Assembly (NCBI GenBank): GCA_002390525.1
Contig: DGPR01000013.1
Location: 11,545-71,003 of the forward strand
Direction: 5' to 3'
Length of the DNA stretch: 59,459 nt
Source of the DNA: Cellvibrionales bacterium UBA4435
GTDB lineage: Bacteria; Pseudomonadota; Gammaproteobacteria; Pseudomonadales; Porticoccaceae
The position numbers and the translations under genes are program-made. Under the pieces are notes generated by a model. That model did no database searches. It saw only the letters and a program-made list of their open reading frames with translations, and was not told where the DNA came from. Numbering within the stretch: position 1 is the stretch's first letter; each line of letters starts with the position of its first letter. This document shows positions 38,218-46,636 of this stretch, piece by piece.

Positions 38218-38553
38218 ATGTCATTAGATCTTTTTCAAGTTGCAATTGCTGCTCCCGCACCAGTTGCTCAAGAACCAAACCCTATGTACACGCTTCTAAT
38301 GTTTGCAGGTTTATTTATATTTATGTACTTCCTTATCATTCGACCGCAAAGGAAAAGAGCTAAAGAGCATAAAGAGTTAACAGCATCATTGAAAAAAGGT
38401 GATGAGATAGTAATGAATAGTGGTTTATTAGGCAAAATAACTTCTTTGGATGACCTATATATAACAATACAAGCCTCCTCCAATGTTGAATTGAAGTTTC
38501 AAAGAGCCTCGGTTCATGCAGTATTACCGAAGGGAACTGTCAAAAAAACCTAA
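38218..38553 (+). CDS. yajC: YajC, Sec translocase accessory subunit
   Basis: YajC associates with SecDF and YidC at the inner membrane. The 111-residue protein has one membrane helix (about 23-41, TLLMFAGLFIFMYFLIIRPQ) and the diagnostic RPQRKRAKEHKELTASLKKGDEIVMNSGLLGKI region. The start has CGAGGT. In most gammaproteobacteria yajC is followed by secD and secF; here the next gene is a 5'-nucleotidase and tgt/queA are not before it, so the cluster is split. Confidence 0.95.
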   Translation: MSLDLFQVAIAAPAPVAQEPNPMYTLLMFAGLFIFMYFLIIRPQRKRAKEHKELTASLKKGDEIVMNSGLLGKITSLDDLYITIQASSNVELKFQRASVHAVLPKGTVKKT

Positions 38554-38620
38554 TAGTTTTACTCTAGATCTTTTTGCTGTAAATATAAATTATGTTTCCG
38601 TATTTATAAGGACATGAATA

Positions 38621-39523
38621 GTGACAGTAAAATTTGGTGATAAATTAGTTATAGCTATATCTTCTCGAGCACTTTTCAATCTTGATGAAAGTCATAAAGT
38701 CTTTCAGGATCATGGTTTAGATGCTTATTTTCAGTACCAGGTTGAACATGAAGATGAGGTCCTTGATCCTGGTGAAGCTTTTCCTTTAGTAAATAAATTA
38801 TTAAAAATTAATGAAAATTTAGGTGGAGAACCAAGAGTAGAAGTCATTCTGTTGTCTCGAAATTCAGCTGATTCGGGATTAAGAGTATTCAATTCAATAG
38901 AGCACTATAAGCTGAATATCACTCGTGCTGCTTTTTGTGGCGGTGAAAGTCCATATCGATATGTATCAGCTTTTGGCTGTCACCTCTTCTTATCTAACAA
39001 TGCTGAAGATGTCCGTAATGCTTTAAGTAGCGGGGTTGCTGCGGCAACCTTGTTGTCATCAAAAGTTCAAGAAAAATCGGGAAATGAGATCCGCTTTGCT
39101 TTTGATGGTGATGCGGTACTATTTTCTGATGCCTCTGAAAGAATATATAAGCAAGACGGTCTCGATGCTTTCACTAAAAATGAAAAGATATCAGCAAAAA
39201 AACCTATGGATGGAGGCCCTTTTAAAAATTTTTTACACGCATTACAAATATTACAAGCAGAATTTTCAGAGAGAACATGCCCTATAAGAACAGCTTTAGT
39301 TACTGCTCGATCTGCCCCGGCTCATGAGCGTGTCATAAGAACTTTAAGGGCTTGGGATATAAGGATTGATGAGTCATTGTTTCTTGGCGGGCTAGAGAAA
39401 GGCCAGTTCCTTAAGTCATATGGGGCAGACGTCTTTTTTGATGATCAACAAAAACATTGTGATTCAGCAAAATCTCATGTTGCTACTGGTCATGTGCCAC
39501 ACGGAATCGCTAATGAAAAGTGA
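38621..39523 (+). CDS. Cytosolic 5'-nucleotidase (cN-I/NT5C1-like)
   Basis: The 300-residue protein resembles the bacterial 5'-nucleotidase family related to animal cytosolic nucleotidase I (HAD-type). It shows LVIAISSRALFNLDESHKVFQDHGLDAY near the N-terminus, VILLSRNSADSGLRVFNSI, RAAFCGGESPYRYVSAFGCHLFLSN, FAFDGDAVLFSDASE and a C-terminal LRAWDIRIDESLFLGG with FFDDQQKHC. It would dephosphorylate nucleoside monophosphates. The start is GTG with AAGGAC upstream; a nearby ATG is out of frame. Confidence 0.85.
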   Translation: MTVKFGDKLVIAISSRALFNLDESHKVFQDHGLDAYFQYQVEHEDEVLDPGEAFPLVNKLLKINENLGGEPRVEVILLSRNSADSGLRVFNSIEHYKLNITRAAFCGGESPYRYVSAFGCHLFLSNNAEDVRNALSSGVAAATLLSSKVQEKSGNEIRFAFDGDAVLFSDASERIYKQDGLDAFTKNEKISAKKPMDGGPFKNFLHALQILQAEFSERTCPIRTALVTARSAPAHERVIRTLRAWDIRIDESLFLGGLEKGQFLKSYGADVFFDDQQKHCDSAKSHVATGHVPHGIANEK

Positions 39524-39545
39524 TAAATATAGTCCAAAAATACTA

Positions 39546-40337
39546 TTAAAAAACTATAAACTTGAGACCTACTCCTAGCAAAATTAGAGCTAAGAATGGC
39601 TGAAGAATCTCACTTGGTATTTTAGCAGCTAGTTTTGCGCCTAAATGAATGGCAGGAAGAGACCCCACCAATAAACTTACAAGTAAAACTAAATCAACGT
39701 TTCCAAGAAGAAATAGGTGGCTTAAACCTGCTATTAGAGTCAAGGGCACAGCATGTGCGATATCTGTCCCTATCACATGTAATGGTGGTAATTTCGGATA
39801 TAGTACTAATAATAACGCGGCACAAAACGCCCCAGCACCAACTGAAGAAAGCGTTACAAAAACTCCTAAGACTATTCCTACAAAAAAAGTTATATAATTT
39901 TTATCTTGTCCAAAAGATAAACTTTGGTTAACAGGGGTTCTTCCGGCGACATTCTTCAGATAACGATTGAATAGAATTACAAGTGCTGTTAAGACAAGCA
40001 TCACACCTAAGGTTGTTGTCAATAATGACTGATATTCGTCTGCATTAGTGAAAATTAGATCAAGAAAAATAACTGTTACGATGGATGCCGGTATGCTTCC
40101 AGCTGCAAGCCATTTAACTAAAATCCAATTGATGCTTTTCTGTTTAGCATGGGCAAATACACCGCTAGACTTAGTTAACGAAGCATAAAGAAGATCTGTC
40201 CCAATAGCTACATTGTATGGAATTCCTAAAAGGATCAAAAGGGGGGTCATTAATGAACCGCCACCAACACCCGTCATTCCAATAATAAGTCCAACAAAAG
40301 CGCCTGAAGCAACATAAAAGAAAAATTCTATCGGCAT
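39546..40337 (-). CDS. TauE/SafE-family sulfite/anion exporter
   Basis: The 263-residue membrane protein has about eight helices arranged as an inverted repeat. The family motifs GLIIGMTGVGGGSLMTPLLILLGI and GIVLGVFVTLSSVGAGAFCAALLLVLYPKLP occupy the two halves. Members move sulfite, sulfoacetate or other small sulfur-containing anions across the inner membrane. It is divergent from a CysH-like gene, so sulfite export or sulfur handling is plausible, but the substrate is unproven. Confidence 0.87.
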   Translation of the reverse strand: MPIEFFFYVASGAFVGLIIGMTGVGGGSLMTPLLILLGIPYNVAIGTDLLYASLTKSSGVFAHAKQKSINWILVKWLAAGSIPASIVTVIFLDLIFTNADEYQSLLTTTLGVMLVLTALVILFNRYLKNVAGRTPVNQSLSFGQDKNYITFFVGIVLGVFVTLSSVGAGAFCAALLLVLYPKLPPLHVIGTDIAHAVPLTLIAGLSHLFLLGNVDLVLLVSLLVGSLPAIHLGAKLAAKIPSEILQPFLALILLGVGLKFIVF

Positions 40338-40498
40338 CTATAGTTCCAATCAATACAATGGCTGGCAACTCTAACAATTTATATGAAGTCTTCAAAGTAA
40401 TAGTTTTTTTATTTAAAAATTTTTCAATCCCGCTTACTGTTAGTTATCTCGTAAATAAGTTAAAATTTCACAATTACTTTTTTACTAAAGAGAGATTT

Positions 40499-41119
40499 AT
40501 GTCACTAGATCTAATCAAAATAAACAAAGAGCTCAGAAAAGAAACCCCAAAAAATATTGTTAAATGGGCCTCTAGTCAAGCGGATAAGGCTATAGTAACA
40601 ACTAATTTTAGACCTTATGAAGCTACATTGATACATGCTTGTGTAAATGTTTTTCCCTCTATTCCAGTTATATGGTGTGACTCAGGATATAATACTGATG
40701 CCACATATAAGCATGCTGAGACCTTGATATCAGACTTATCGTTAAATATTTTTCTTTATGTTCCACAGCAGTCCGCCGCGCACCGTAATATAGTTATGGG
40801 AGGTATTCCAGATATTGACAGTGATCTTCATGCTATTTTTACTGATCAGGTTAAGCTAGAACCGTTTAAGCGTGCTATTAAGGAGCATCAACCAAATCTT
40901 TGGTTTACCAATTTGCGAAAAGGGCAAACACAGTTTAGGGATACATTAGACATTGTTAGCCAAAGTGGAGATGGTATTATTAAGGTAAGTCCTTTTTTTC
41001 ATTGGACAGATGAGGATCTAGATATTTATTTAAAAGATCATGGTTTACCAAATGAAAATGATTACTATGATCCTACAAAAGTTCACGGAAATAGAGAGTG
41101 CGGTTTACATACTCAGTAA
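40499..41119 (+). CDS. cysH: Divergent CysH-like (PAPS/APS reductase family) protein
   Basis: The 206-residue protein has the CysH layout: VTTNFRPYEATLIHACVNVF, IPVIWCDSGYNTDATYKHAETL, NLWFTNLRKGQT and a terminal ECGLHTQ with the catalytic-type Cys. The paired cysteines that bind a [4Fe-4S] cluster in APS reductases are absent, so if active it would be the PAPS type. Key loops are altered: the usual SSSFG is TTNFR and GLRREQ is NLRKGQ, and it is shorter than E. coli CysH (244). The ATG used has AGAGAG upstream; an in-frame ATG at 40358 would add a 47-residue hydrophobic extension overlapping the promoter. It is followed by thrH, a pairing I recall from Pseudomonas. Confidence 0.75.
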   Translation: MSLDLIKINKELRKETPKNIVKWASSQADKAIVTTNFRPYEATLIHACVNVFPSIPVIWCDSGYNTDATYKHAETLISDLSLNIFLYVPQQSAAHRNIVMGGIPDIDSDLHAIFTDQVKLEPFKRAIKEHQPNLWFTNLRKGQTQFRDTLDIVSQSGDGIIKVSPFFHWTDEDLDIYLKDHGLPNENDYYDPTKVHGNRECGLHTQ

Positions 41120-41157
41120 TTTTATAACTCCTTTATTTTTTATCAGAGGTATAGCTT

Positions 41158-41775
41158 GTGGAAATTGCGTGTCTAGATTTAGAGGGTGTCTTGATTCCAG
41201 AAATATGGGTAGCATTCGCAGAAAAAACTGGTATCGATGAGCTTAAAAGAACAACTCGTGATGAACCTGACTATAGTATTTTGATGAGGTATAGACTAGA
41301 TATTCTCAATAAAAATAATCTTGGTTTAATAGAAATACAAGAAGTGATAAATACTTTATCTCCACTAGATGGAGCAAAAGATTTTCTTGATTGGCTACGC
41401 GAGCGCTTTCAGGTCGTTATACTTTCAGATACCTTCTATGATTTTGCTCAACCACTCATGAGGCAGCTTGGATACCCAGCCTTGCTTTGTCATCAATTAC
41501 ATGTAGATGAAGATAATAAGCTCATAGGCTACAAGTTAAGGCAAGCAAACCCCAAACGCCAAGCAATTGTGGGTTTTAAGAGCATGTACTATCGAACTAT
41601 TGCCGCAGGAGACTCATATAATGATATAACAATGCTTACTGAGGCAGATGCTGGAATTCTTTTTCATGCACCACAAAATGTAACGAAAGAATTTCCTCAG
41701 TTCCCGACAGTTAACGATTTTAGTTCTCTGAAAATGGAGTTTATCAAGGCAAGCACCCGAAAAATAAGACTCTAA
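41158..41775 (+). CDS. thrH: ThrH phosphoserine/homoserine phosphotransferase
   Basis: ThrH is a HAD enzyme that dephosphorylates phosphoserine and can transfer the phosphate to homoserine. The 205 residues have the altered HAD motif I IACLDLEGVLIPEIW (DxExV with Glu, typical of ThrH), motif II VVILSDTFYDF, Lys in ANPKRQAI and motif III TIAAGDSYNDITML. The start is GTG. It lies 38 bp after the CysH-like gene and converges with pabB, as in Pseudomonas. Confidence 0.93.
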   Translation: MEIACLDLEGVLIPEIWVAFAEKTGIDELKRTTRDEPDYSILMRYRLDILNKNNLGLIEIQEVINTLSPLDGAKDFLDWLRERFQVVILSDTFYDFAQPLMRQLGYPALLCHQLHVDEDNKLIGYKLRQANPKRQAIVGFKSMYYRTIAAGDSYNDITMLTEADAGILFHAPQNVTKEFPQFPTVNDFSSLKMEFIKASTRKIRL

Positions 41776-41820
41776 GTCTTTAAGAAAAAAGTAGAATTTA
41801 AGCTATTTTTTTACGCAAAA

Positions 41821-43176
41821 TTATAATTTAATTAAAAGACCTACTTTATCAAGAATTTCTTGATATTCATCTTCTGCATCTGAATCAGCCACTATGCCTC
41901 CACCACCCCAGCAGTGTATTTTATTGCCGTCAGACAAAATTGTGCGTATCGCAATATTTGTATCCATCAGTCCGTTAGCGCTTATATAACCAATACTTCC
42001 GCAATAAACTGATCTTTTGCATAGCTCTAACTCATCAATTATTTCCATAACTCTTTTTTTTGGAGCACCAGTTACAGAGCCACCAGGAAAACAATCTCTA
42101 AGTAGAGTTAAAGGTGTTGCCGTATCTTTAATAATCCCTGTTACCGTGCTTACTAAATGATGGACATTTTTAAAACTTTCGAGTTTAAATAATTCAGGTG
42201 TTTTTACGGAACCAAGTTTACAATTTTTACTTAAATCGTTCCTAAGTAAATCTACAATCATTAGATTTTCAGCTTTATTTTTTTCACTATCAATTAGGGC
42301 CTTAGCTTTAATAGCATCCTCTTGACTATTTTTACCTCGACTAACTGTCCCCTTAATGGGCTGCGTTGTAACCTGGTCGTCTTTAATTTTCAAAAAACGT
42401 TCTGGTGAGAAGGATAAAATAGCTTGCTTTGTTTTTCCTAGCTGATAATAACACCCATATGGTGCAGCCATTCGTATACGTAGATCTTTATATATTTTCC
42501 AGCTATCTTTTTTGGCAGAAGCTGAAAAATGTTGGGCGTAATTTATTTGATAACAATCACCTGCCAGAATATAATTTTTTGCTTTTTTTACAGTATCAAG
42601 ATAATGTGATTTTTTGGTAGAGCAAGAAAGTTTGTATAATTTTTTTTCATTTGAATCAGTATTTTGTGGAACTTTATTAATACAATTTATAATTTTATTT
42701 TTTAATTCTTTCGGACATTTAGCATTAAAAAAAAGCCATGCTTTTTTAGAAAAATGATCTATTGTTAAAGCCCATTCGTATAGTCCGATACGCATATCGG
42801 GAAGAGTATCGAGTTTTGGCAGTTTATGAGTTGGACTTCTGCCAAGATCATACCCAAAATAACCAGCTAATCCACCAGTAAATGGATAGTTGATATATTG
42901 TTGATCCTTAGACTGTATGGTGGAGAGCAATTTCTCGCAGAGATCAAACGGCTCATTTGTATAATCTTTAGTGCACGTAAGAGTTTTTTTTGTTGTGATT
43001 TTTCCGTTTGTTTCGAGTGTGACTGAAGGATTTGCTGTTATTATGTCAAATTGACCGCTTGAACAAACTGGATGACCTGAATCGAACCATAATGCGTCTG
43101 GCAGATGTCGTAAAGAGTTAAAGAATTCCTCAGCGTTCTCCTTATAGGTAAGATCAACAATTTCAGCTTTTTCCAT
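41821..43176 (-). CDS. pabB: Aminodeoxychorismate synthase component I
   Basis: PabB adds ammonia from PabA to chorismate to give 4-amino-4-deoxychorismate for p-aminobenzoate and folate. The 451-residue protein has the anthranilate-synthase-type N-terminal domain (GGLAGYFGYDLGR, tryptophan-like pocket) and the chorismate-binding C-terminal domain with TQPIKGTVSRG, DLLRNDLSKNCKLGSV and GGSVTGAPKKRVMEIIDELE. The Lys of PIKGT supports PabB and not TrpE. The start at the ATG before EKAEIVDL fits the family length; a TTG 12 codons upstream is possible. Confidence 0.94.
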   Translation of the reverse strand: MEKAEIVDLTYKENAEEFFNSLRHLPDALWFDSGHPVCSSGQFDIITANPSVTLETNGKITTKKTLTCTKDYTNEPFDLCEKLLSTIQSKDQQYINYPFTGGLAGYFGYDLGRSPTHKLPKLDTLPDMRIGLYEWALTIDHFSKKAWLFFNAKCPKELKNKIINCINKVPQNTDSNEKKLYKLSCSTKKSHYLDTVKKAKNYILAGDCYQINYAQHFSASAKKDSWKIYKDLRIRMAAPYGCYYQLGKTKQAILSFSPERFLKIKDDQVTTQPIKGTVSRGKNSQEDAIKAKALIDSEKNKAENLMIVDLLRNDLSKNCKLGSVKTPELFKLESFKNVHHLVSTVTGIIKDTATPLTLLRDCFPGGSVTGAPKKRVMEIIDELELCKRSVYCGSIGYISANGLMDTNIAIRTILSDGNKIHCWGGGGIVADSDAEDEYQEILDKVGLLIKL

Positions 43177-43309
43177 AGTATAATAGTTTACGTTACTTCT
43201 TTTTAATTTCAATGATGTTCGTGGTTTTGATTAGATTGATTTTTCGCTAAAAAGTAGAAAATACAGTGTAAATTACAGTTTTTTCAGTTATTTGGTAAAA
43301 GGAGTTTAT

Positions 43310-43810
43310 ATGAAATATTCAACCCCTGATCTATGTGATGATAATCCAGATTTAATATGTGTATTAGAGCCTATGTTTGCTAGCTATGGAGCCAGAGATT
43401 CTTTTTGTGGAGAAATAGTAACTATAAAATGTTTTGAAGATAACTCACTGGTAAAAGAGAATGCAGGTAAACCTGGAGTAGGGAAGGTTTTAGTGGTGGA
43501 CGGCGGTGGGTCCTTAAGGCGTGCCTTATTGGGTGATCTCATAGCAACTAATGCATCTGATAATAAATGGGAAGGAATAATAATTTATGGTTGTGTTCGT
43601 GATGTTGAAGTACTTGCTAATATTGATATTGGAATCCAAGCAATAGGAAGTGTGCCCCTAAAGACAGAAAAACGAGGAGTAGGAGAACTAAATGTTCCCT
43701 TAAGGTTTGGGGGTGTGTCTATAGTTCCAGGCGATTACATTTATGCAGATATCAATGGAGTAATAGTCTCACCTGAAAATCTCATACCAGAAGAAGAGAT
43801 TATTATGTAA
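43310..43810 (+). CDS. rraA: RraA-family protein (RNase E inhibitor / HMG aldolase fold)
   Basis: The 166-residue protein matches Rra[56 protein letters not shown] and [24 protein letters not shown]. In E. coli RraA binds RNase E and modulates its activity; the GD-x(20)-R-D metal site of HMG/oxaloacetate aldolases is also present (GDLIA and CVRD), so aldolase activity is possible. The ATG has GGAG upstream; a TTG six codons earlier is less likely. A bidirectional terminator separates it from aceA. Confidence 0.92.
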   Translation: MKYSTPDLCDDNPDLICVLEPMFASYGARDSFCGEIVTIKCFEDNSLVKENAGKPGVGKVLVVDGGGSLRRALLGDLIATNASDNKWEGIIIYGCVRDVEVLANIDIGIQAIGSVPLKTEKRGVGELNVPLRFGGVSIVPGDYIYADINGVIVSPENLIPEEEIIM

Positions 43811-43811
43811 G

Positions 43812-43841
43812 AAAAAGAGGCTGCGAATGCAGCCTTTTTTT
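43812..43841. terminator. Bidirectional intrinsic terminator between rraA and aceA
   Basis: AGGCTGC and GCAGCCT pair perfectly around GAAT, with an A-rich left flank and seven T residues on the right. It can end rraA (plus) and aceA (minus). Confidence 0.9.
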
Positions 43842-43851
43842 ATTTTATTTA

Positions 43852-45447
43852 TTAAAATTGATTCATAGTGTTATCTTTACCTGAAGCCTTTAAAGCAGCT
43901 TCACCTGCAAAGTATTCTTTATGATCATCACCCATATCAGAACCCGCCATGTTTTGATGTTTCACACATGCAATACTTTGGCGTATCTCTTTTCTTTGGA
44001 CGCCCGCAACGTATCCAAGCATACCTTGATCACCAAAGTATTCTTTGGCAAGGTTGTCTGTAGATAAAGCAGCAGTATGATAAGTCGGCAACGTAATGAG
44101 ATGATGAAAAATGCCTGCTTCTTTTGATGCATCAGCCTGGAATGTTCGAATCTTTTCATCCGCCTCAATTGCTAATTCAGTATCATCATAGTTAACATTC
44201 ATAAGGTCATCACGGTTGTATGCAGAAACGTCTTTACCGCTTGATAACCATGCATCATAGCTTTGTTGGCGAAAATTTAATGTCCAATTAAATGAAGGAC
44301 TGTTGTTGTAAACTAATTTAGCATCAGGTACTTGTTTCTTAATAGCATTAACCATTGCCCCGATTTGCGCAATATGAGGTTTTTCTGTTTCTATCCAAAT
44401 AAGATCTGCTCCATTTTGCAATGAAGTAATGCAGTCGAGGACACAACGCTCTTCTCCAGTTCCCTGTTTAAATTGAAAGAGATTTGATGGGAGACGCTTT
44501 GGTTTCACAATCTTGCCGTTTCGGTTGATCACAACGTCACCATTATCAAGTGAATCTAATGAGACTTCGTCACAATCAAGAAAAGAATTGTATTGATCAC
44601 CTAGATCGCCAGGTTCTTTTGTGACAGCAATTTGTTTAGTGAGACCCGCTCCAAGAGAATCAGTTCGGGCTACAATTACACCATTATCTACACCAAGCTC
44701 AAGAAAAGCATAGCGAACAGCACGAATTTTTGCTAGGAAATCTTCATGAGGTACAGTAACTTTACCATCTTGATGGCCGCATTGTTTTTCATCTGAAACT
44801 TGATTCTCAATTTGTATACAACATGCCCCAGCTTCTATCATTTGCTTAGCCATTAAATAAGTCGCCTCTGCGTTACCAAAACCAGCATCAATGTCAGCAA
44901 TAATTGGGACTACGTGTGTTTTATAGGAATCAACAATTGACTGTATATTTTTTTCTAAACCTTTATCACCTGATTCTCTGGCAGCATCTATCTGGCGAAA
45001 AAGCCCACCAAGTTCGCGAGCATCAGCCTGTCTGAGAAAGGTATAAAGTTCTGCAATTAACGATGCAACAGAAGTTTTTTCATGCATAGATTGATCTGGA
45101 AGGGGACCAAATTCTGAACGAAGGGCTGCTACCATCCAGCCTGAAAGGTATAAATATCGTCGATCTGTATCCCCTTCAAAATGTTTCTTAATCGATATCA
45201 TTTTTTGTTGGCCTATGAAGCCATGCCAACAACCTAGTGATTGTGTATATTTTGCTGGATCCGCATCATATGCAGCCATGTCCTTACGCATTAGATCTGC
45301 TGTATATTTGGCAATATCTAAACCAGTTTTAAATTGATTCTGAGCACGCATTCTCGCTACTGACTCAGGAATAATATCATTCCAACCATTACCATTTTTC
45401 TTACGCAACGACGCTACAGCATCAATATCTTTATTATAGTTTGACAT
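43852..45447 (-). CDS. aceA: Isocitrate lyase
   Basis: AceA cleaves isocitrate to succinate and glyoxylate, the first step of the glyoxylate shunt. The 531 residues correspond to the long Pseudomonas/Colwellia-type enzyme and not the 434-residue E. coli type. VVPIIADIDAGFGNAEATYLMAKQMIEAGACCIQIENQ is the metal-binding barrel region and KQCGHQDGKVTVP the catalytic loop (KxCGH). YNNSPSFNWTLNF is also typical. The ATG has AAGGAA upstream; an adjacent GTG one codon earlier is less likely. The LysR gene lies divergent, followed by glcB. Confidence 0.96.
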   Translation of the reverse strand: MSNYNKDIDAVASLRKKNGNGWNDIIPESVARMRAQNQFKTGLDIAKYTADLMRKDMAAYDADPAKYTQSLGCWHGFIGQQKMISIKKHFEGDTDRRYLYLSGWMVAALRSEFGPLPDQSMHEKTSVASLIAELYTFLRQADARELGGLFRQIDAARESGDKGLEKNIQSIVDSYKTHVVPIIADIDAGFGNAEATYLMAKQMIEAGACCIQIENQVSDEKQCGHQDGKVTVPHEDFLAKIRAVRYAFLELGVDNGVIVARTDSLGAGLTKQIAVTKEPGDLGDQYNSFLDCDEVSLDSLDNGDVVINRNGKIVKPKRLPSNLFQFKQGTGEERCVLDCITSLQNGADLIWIETEKPHIAQIGAMVNAIKKQVPDAKLVYNNSPSFNWTLNFRQQSYDAWLSSGKDVSAYNRDDLMNVNYDDTELAIEADEKIRTFQADASKEAGIFHHLITLPTYHTAALSTDNLAKEYFGDQGMLGYVAGVQRKEIRQSIACVKHQNMAGSDMGDDHKEYFAGEAALKASGKDNTMNQF

Positions 45448-45566
45448 CACAGTTCCTTAGCCACATTAATTTAATTTTGTAAAAAAACACCTAGAAATTA
45501 TAGCAATCTCAGTATTATTTATATACCCTATAGACATTATTTTCAGTATTTATGGTGTGAATATCG

Positions 45567-46505
45567 ATGAGCATGCGAAATATAGATTTAAATCTGCTGG
45601 TTTTTTTGGATGTATTACTTAAAGAAAGAAATGTTACAAGAGCCGCTGAAAGTTTAGGCATTAGTCAACCGGCTATGAGCAATGGTCTCAGAAGGTTGCG
45701 CGATCTTTTTGGCGATCCTCTATTAGTTAGAACAAGTGATGGTATGAAGCCAACCGAAAGAGCAGAGCTTCTTCAACCATTGGTACGCGATGTTCTTGCA
45801 TCTGTTGAGCAAGCTGTTGAACCGAAACAAAAATTCAACGAAAAAAAAGCAAATAGGGTATTTAGAATCTCTGTAAGTGACTACACAGAGTCAACTTTGC
45901 TCCCACATCTGCTGCGAAGGTTGAGCTCAGAAGCACCCCATGTAATATTAGATGTTCTAACACCAAGTGATATAAGTTATCAAAATGTTGAGCAGGGCAC
46001 CGTTGATTTAGTCATAAATAGATTTGATGTTTTGCCTCAATCTTTCCATCAGATGACGATTTGGCGTGATACATTTTCATGTCTTTTTAGCCACTCTAAT
46101 CCGATAGCCGAAAACTTTAATCTAAAAAATTACTTGGATTCAGAGCATGTATGGGTAAATAAAACTGGAATGGGTGCTGGCGTAGGCATGGAACCCGGCT
46201 CCTCTAAAACCTTAGGCTGGGTAGATGAGGCCCTTACCCAAATAGGTGAAAAAAGACGTATTCGTGTATTCACTAGACATTATCAAGCCGCAATGCGTTT
46301 GGCAGAATTACCGGATCTTATTGTCACTATACCTACAAAAGCAGCTAGGTTATTACAAGATAACCCATCTGTAATTATTAAGGATCCACCTTTTTATATT
46401 CCAGAAATCGAATTAAAAATGGCATGGAGTCCTTTAGTTCAGCATAATCCAGCACATCAATGGCTTCGTCGTTTAATAGCTGATGTTGCAAGAGCACTAG
46501 ACTAA
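45567..46505 (+). CDS. LysR-family regulator in the glyoxylate cluster
   Basis: The 312-residue protein has a classic LysR helix-turn-helix: DLNLLVFLDVLLKERNVTRAAESLGISQPAMSNGLRRLRDLFGDPLLVR (residues 6-54). A two-lobed effector domain follows (about 90-300). Position between the divergent aceA and the co-directional glcB suggests that it senses a shunt-related metabolite and controls both, but this is inference; LysR proteins usually regulate a divergent neighbour. Two ATGs (codons 1 and 3) are possible starts. Confidence 0.9.
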   Translation: MSMRNIDLNLLVFLDVLLKERNVTRAAESLGISQPAMSNGLRRLRDLFGDPLLVRTSDGMKPTERAELLQPLVRDVLASVEQAVEPKQKFNEKKANRVFRISVSDYTESTLLPHLLRRLSSEAPHVILDVLTPSDISYQNVEQGTVDLVINRFDVLPQSFHQMTIWRDTFSCLFSHSNPIAENFNLKNYLDSEHVWVNKTGMGAGVGMEPGSSKTLGWVDEALTQIGEKRRIRVFTRHYQAAMRLAELPDLIVTIPTKAARLLQDNPSVIIKDPPFYIPEIELKMAWSPLVQHNPAHQWLRRLIADVARALD

Positions 46506-46636
46506 ATTTTCTAATTTAGAATGCTAACCTCTTGTGGTTCATTCGTTGAATAAATAACGAGAATATAGATACCTGAATTGATTATCAGTCCATTTATTCC
46601 ATACAATTACCTAAATTTATCAATGAGTGTAAAAAA

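Noticed and set aside
40358..40498. 47-residue N-terminal extension of the CysH-like protein.
   Set aside because: The internal ATG has a good AGAGAG ribosome binding site and gives a family-like N-terminus; the extension looks like translated promoter sequence.
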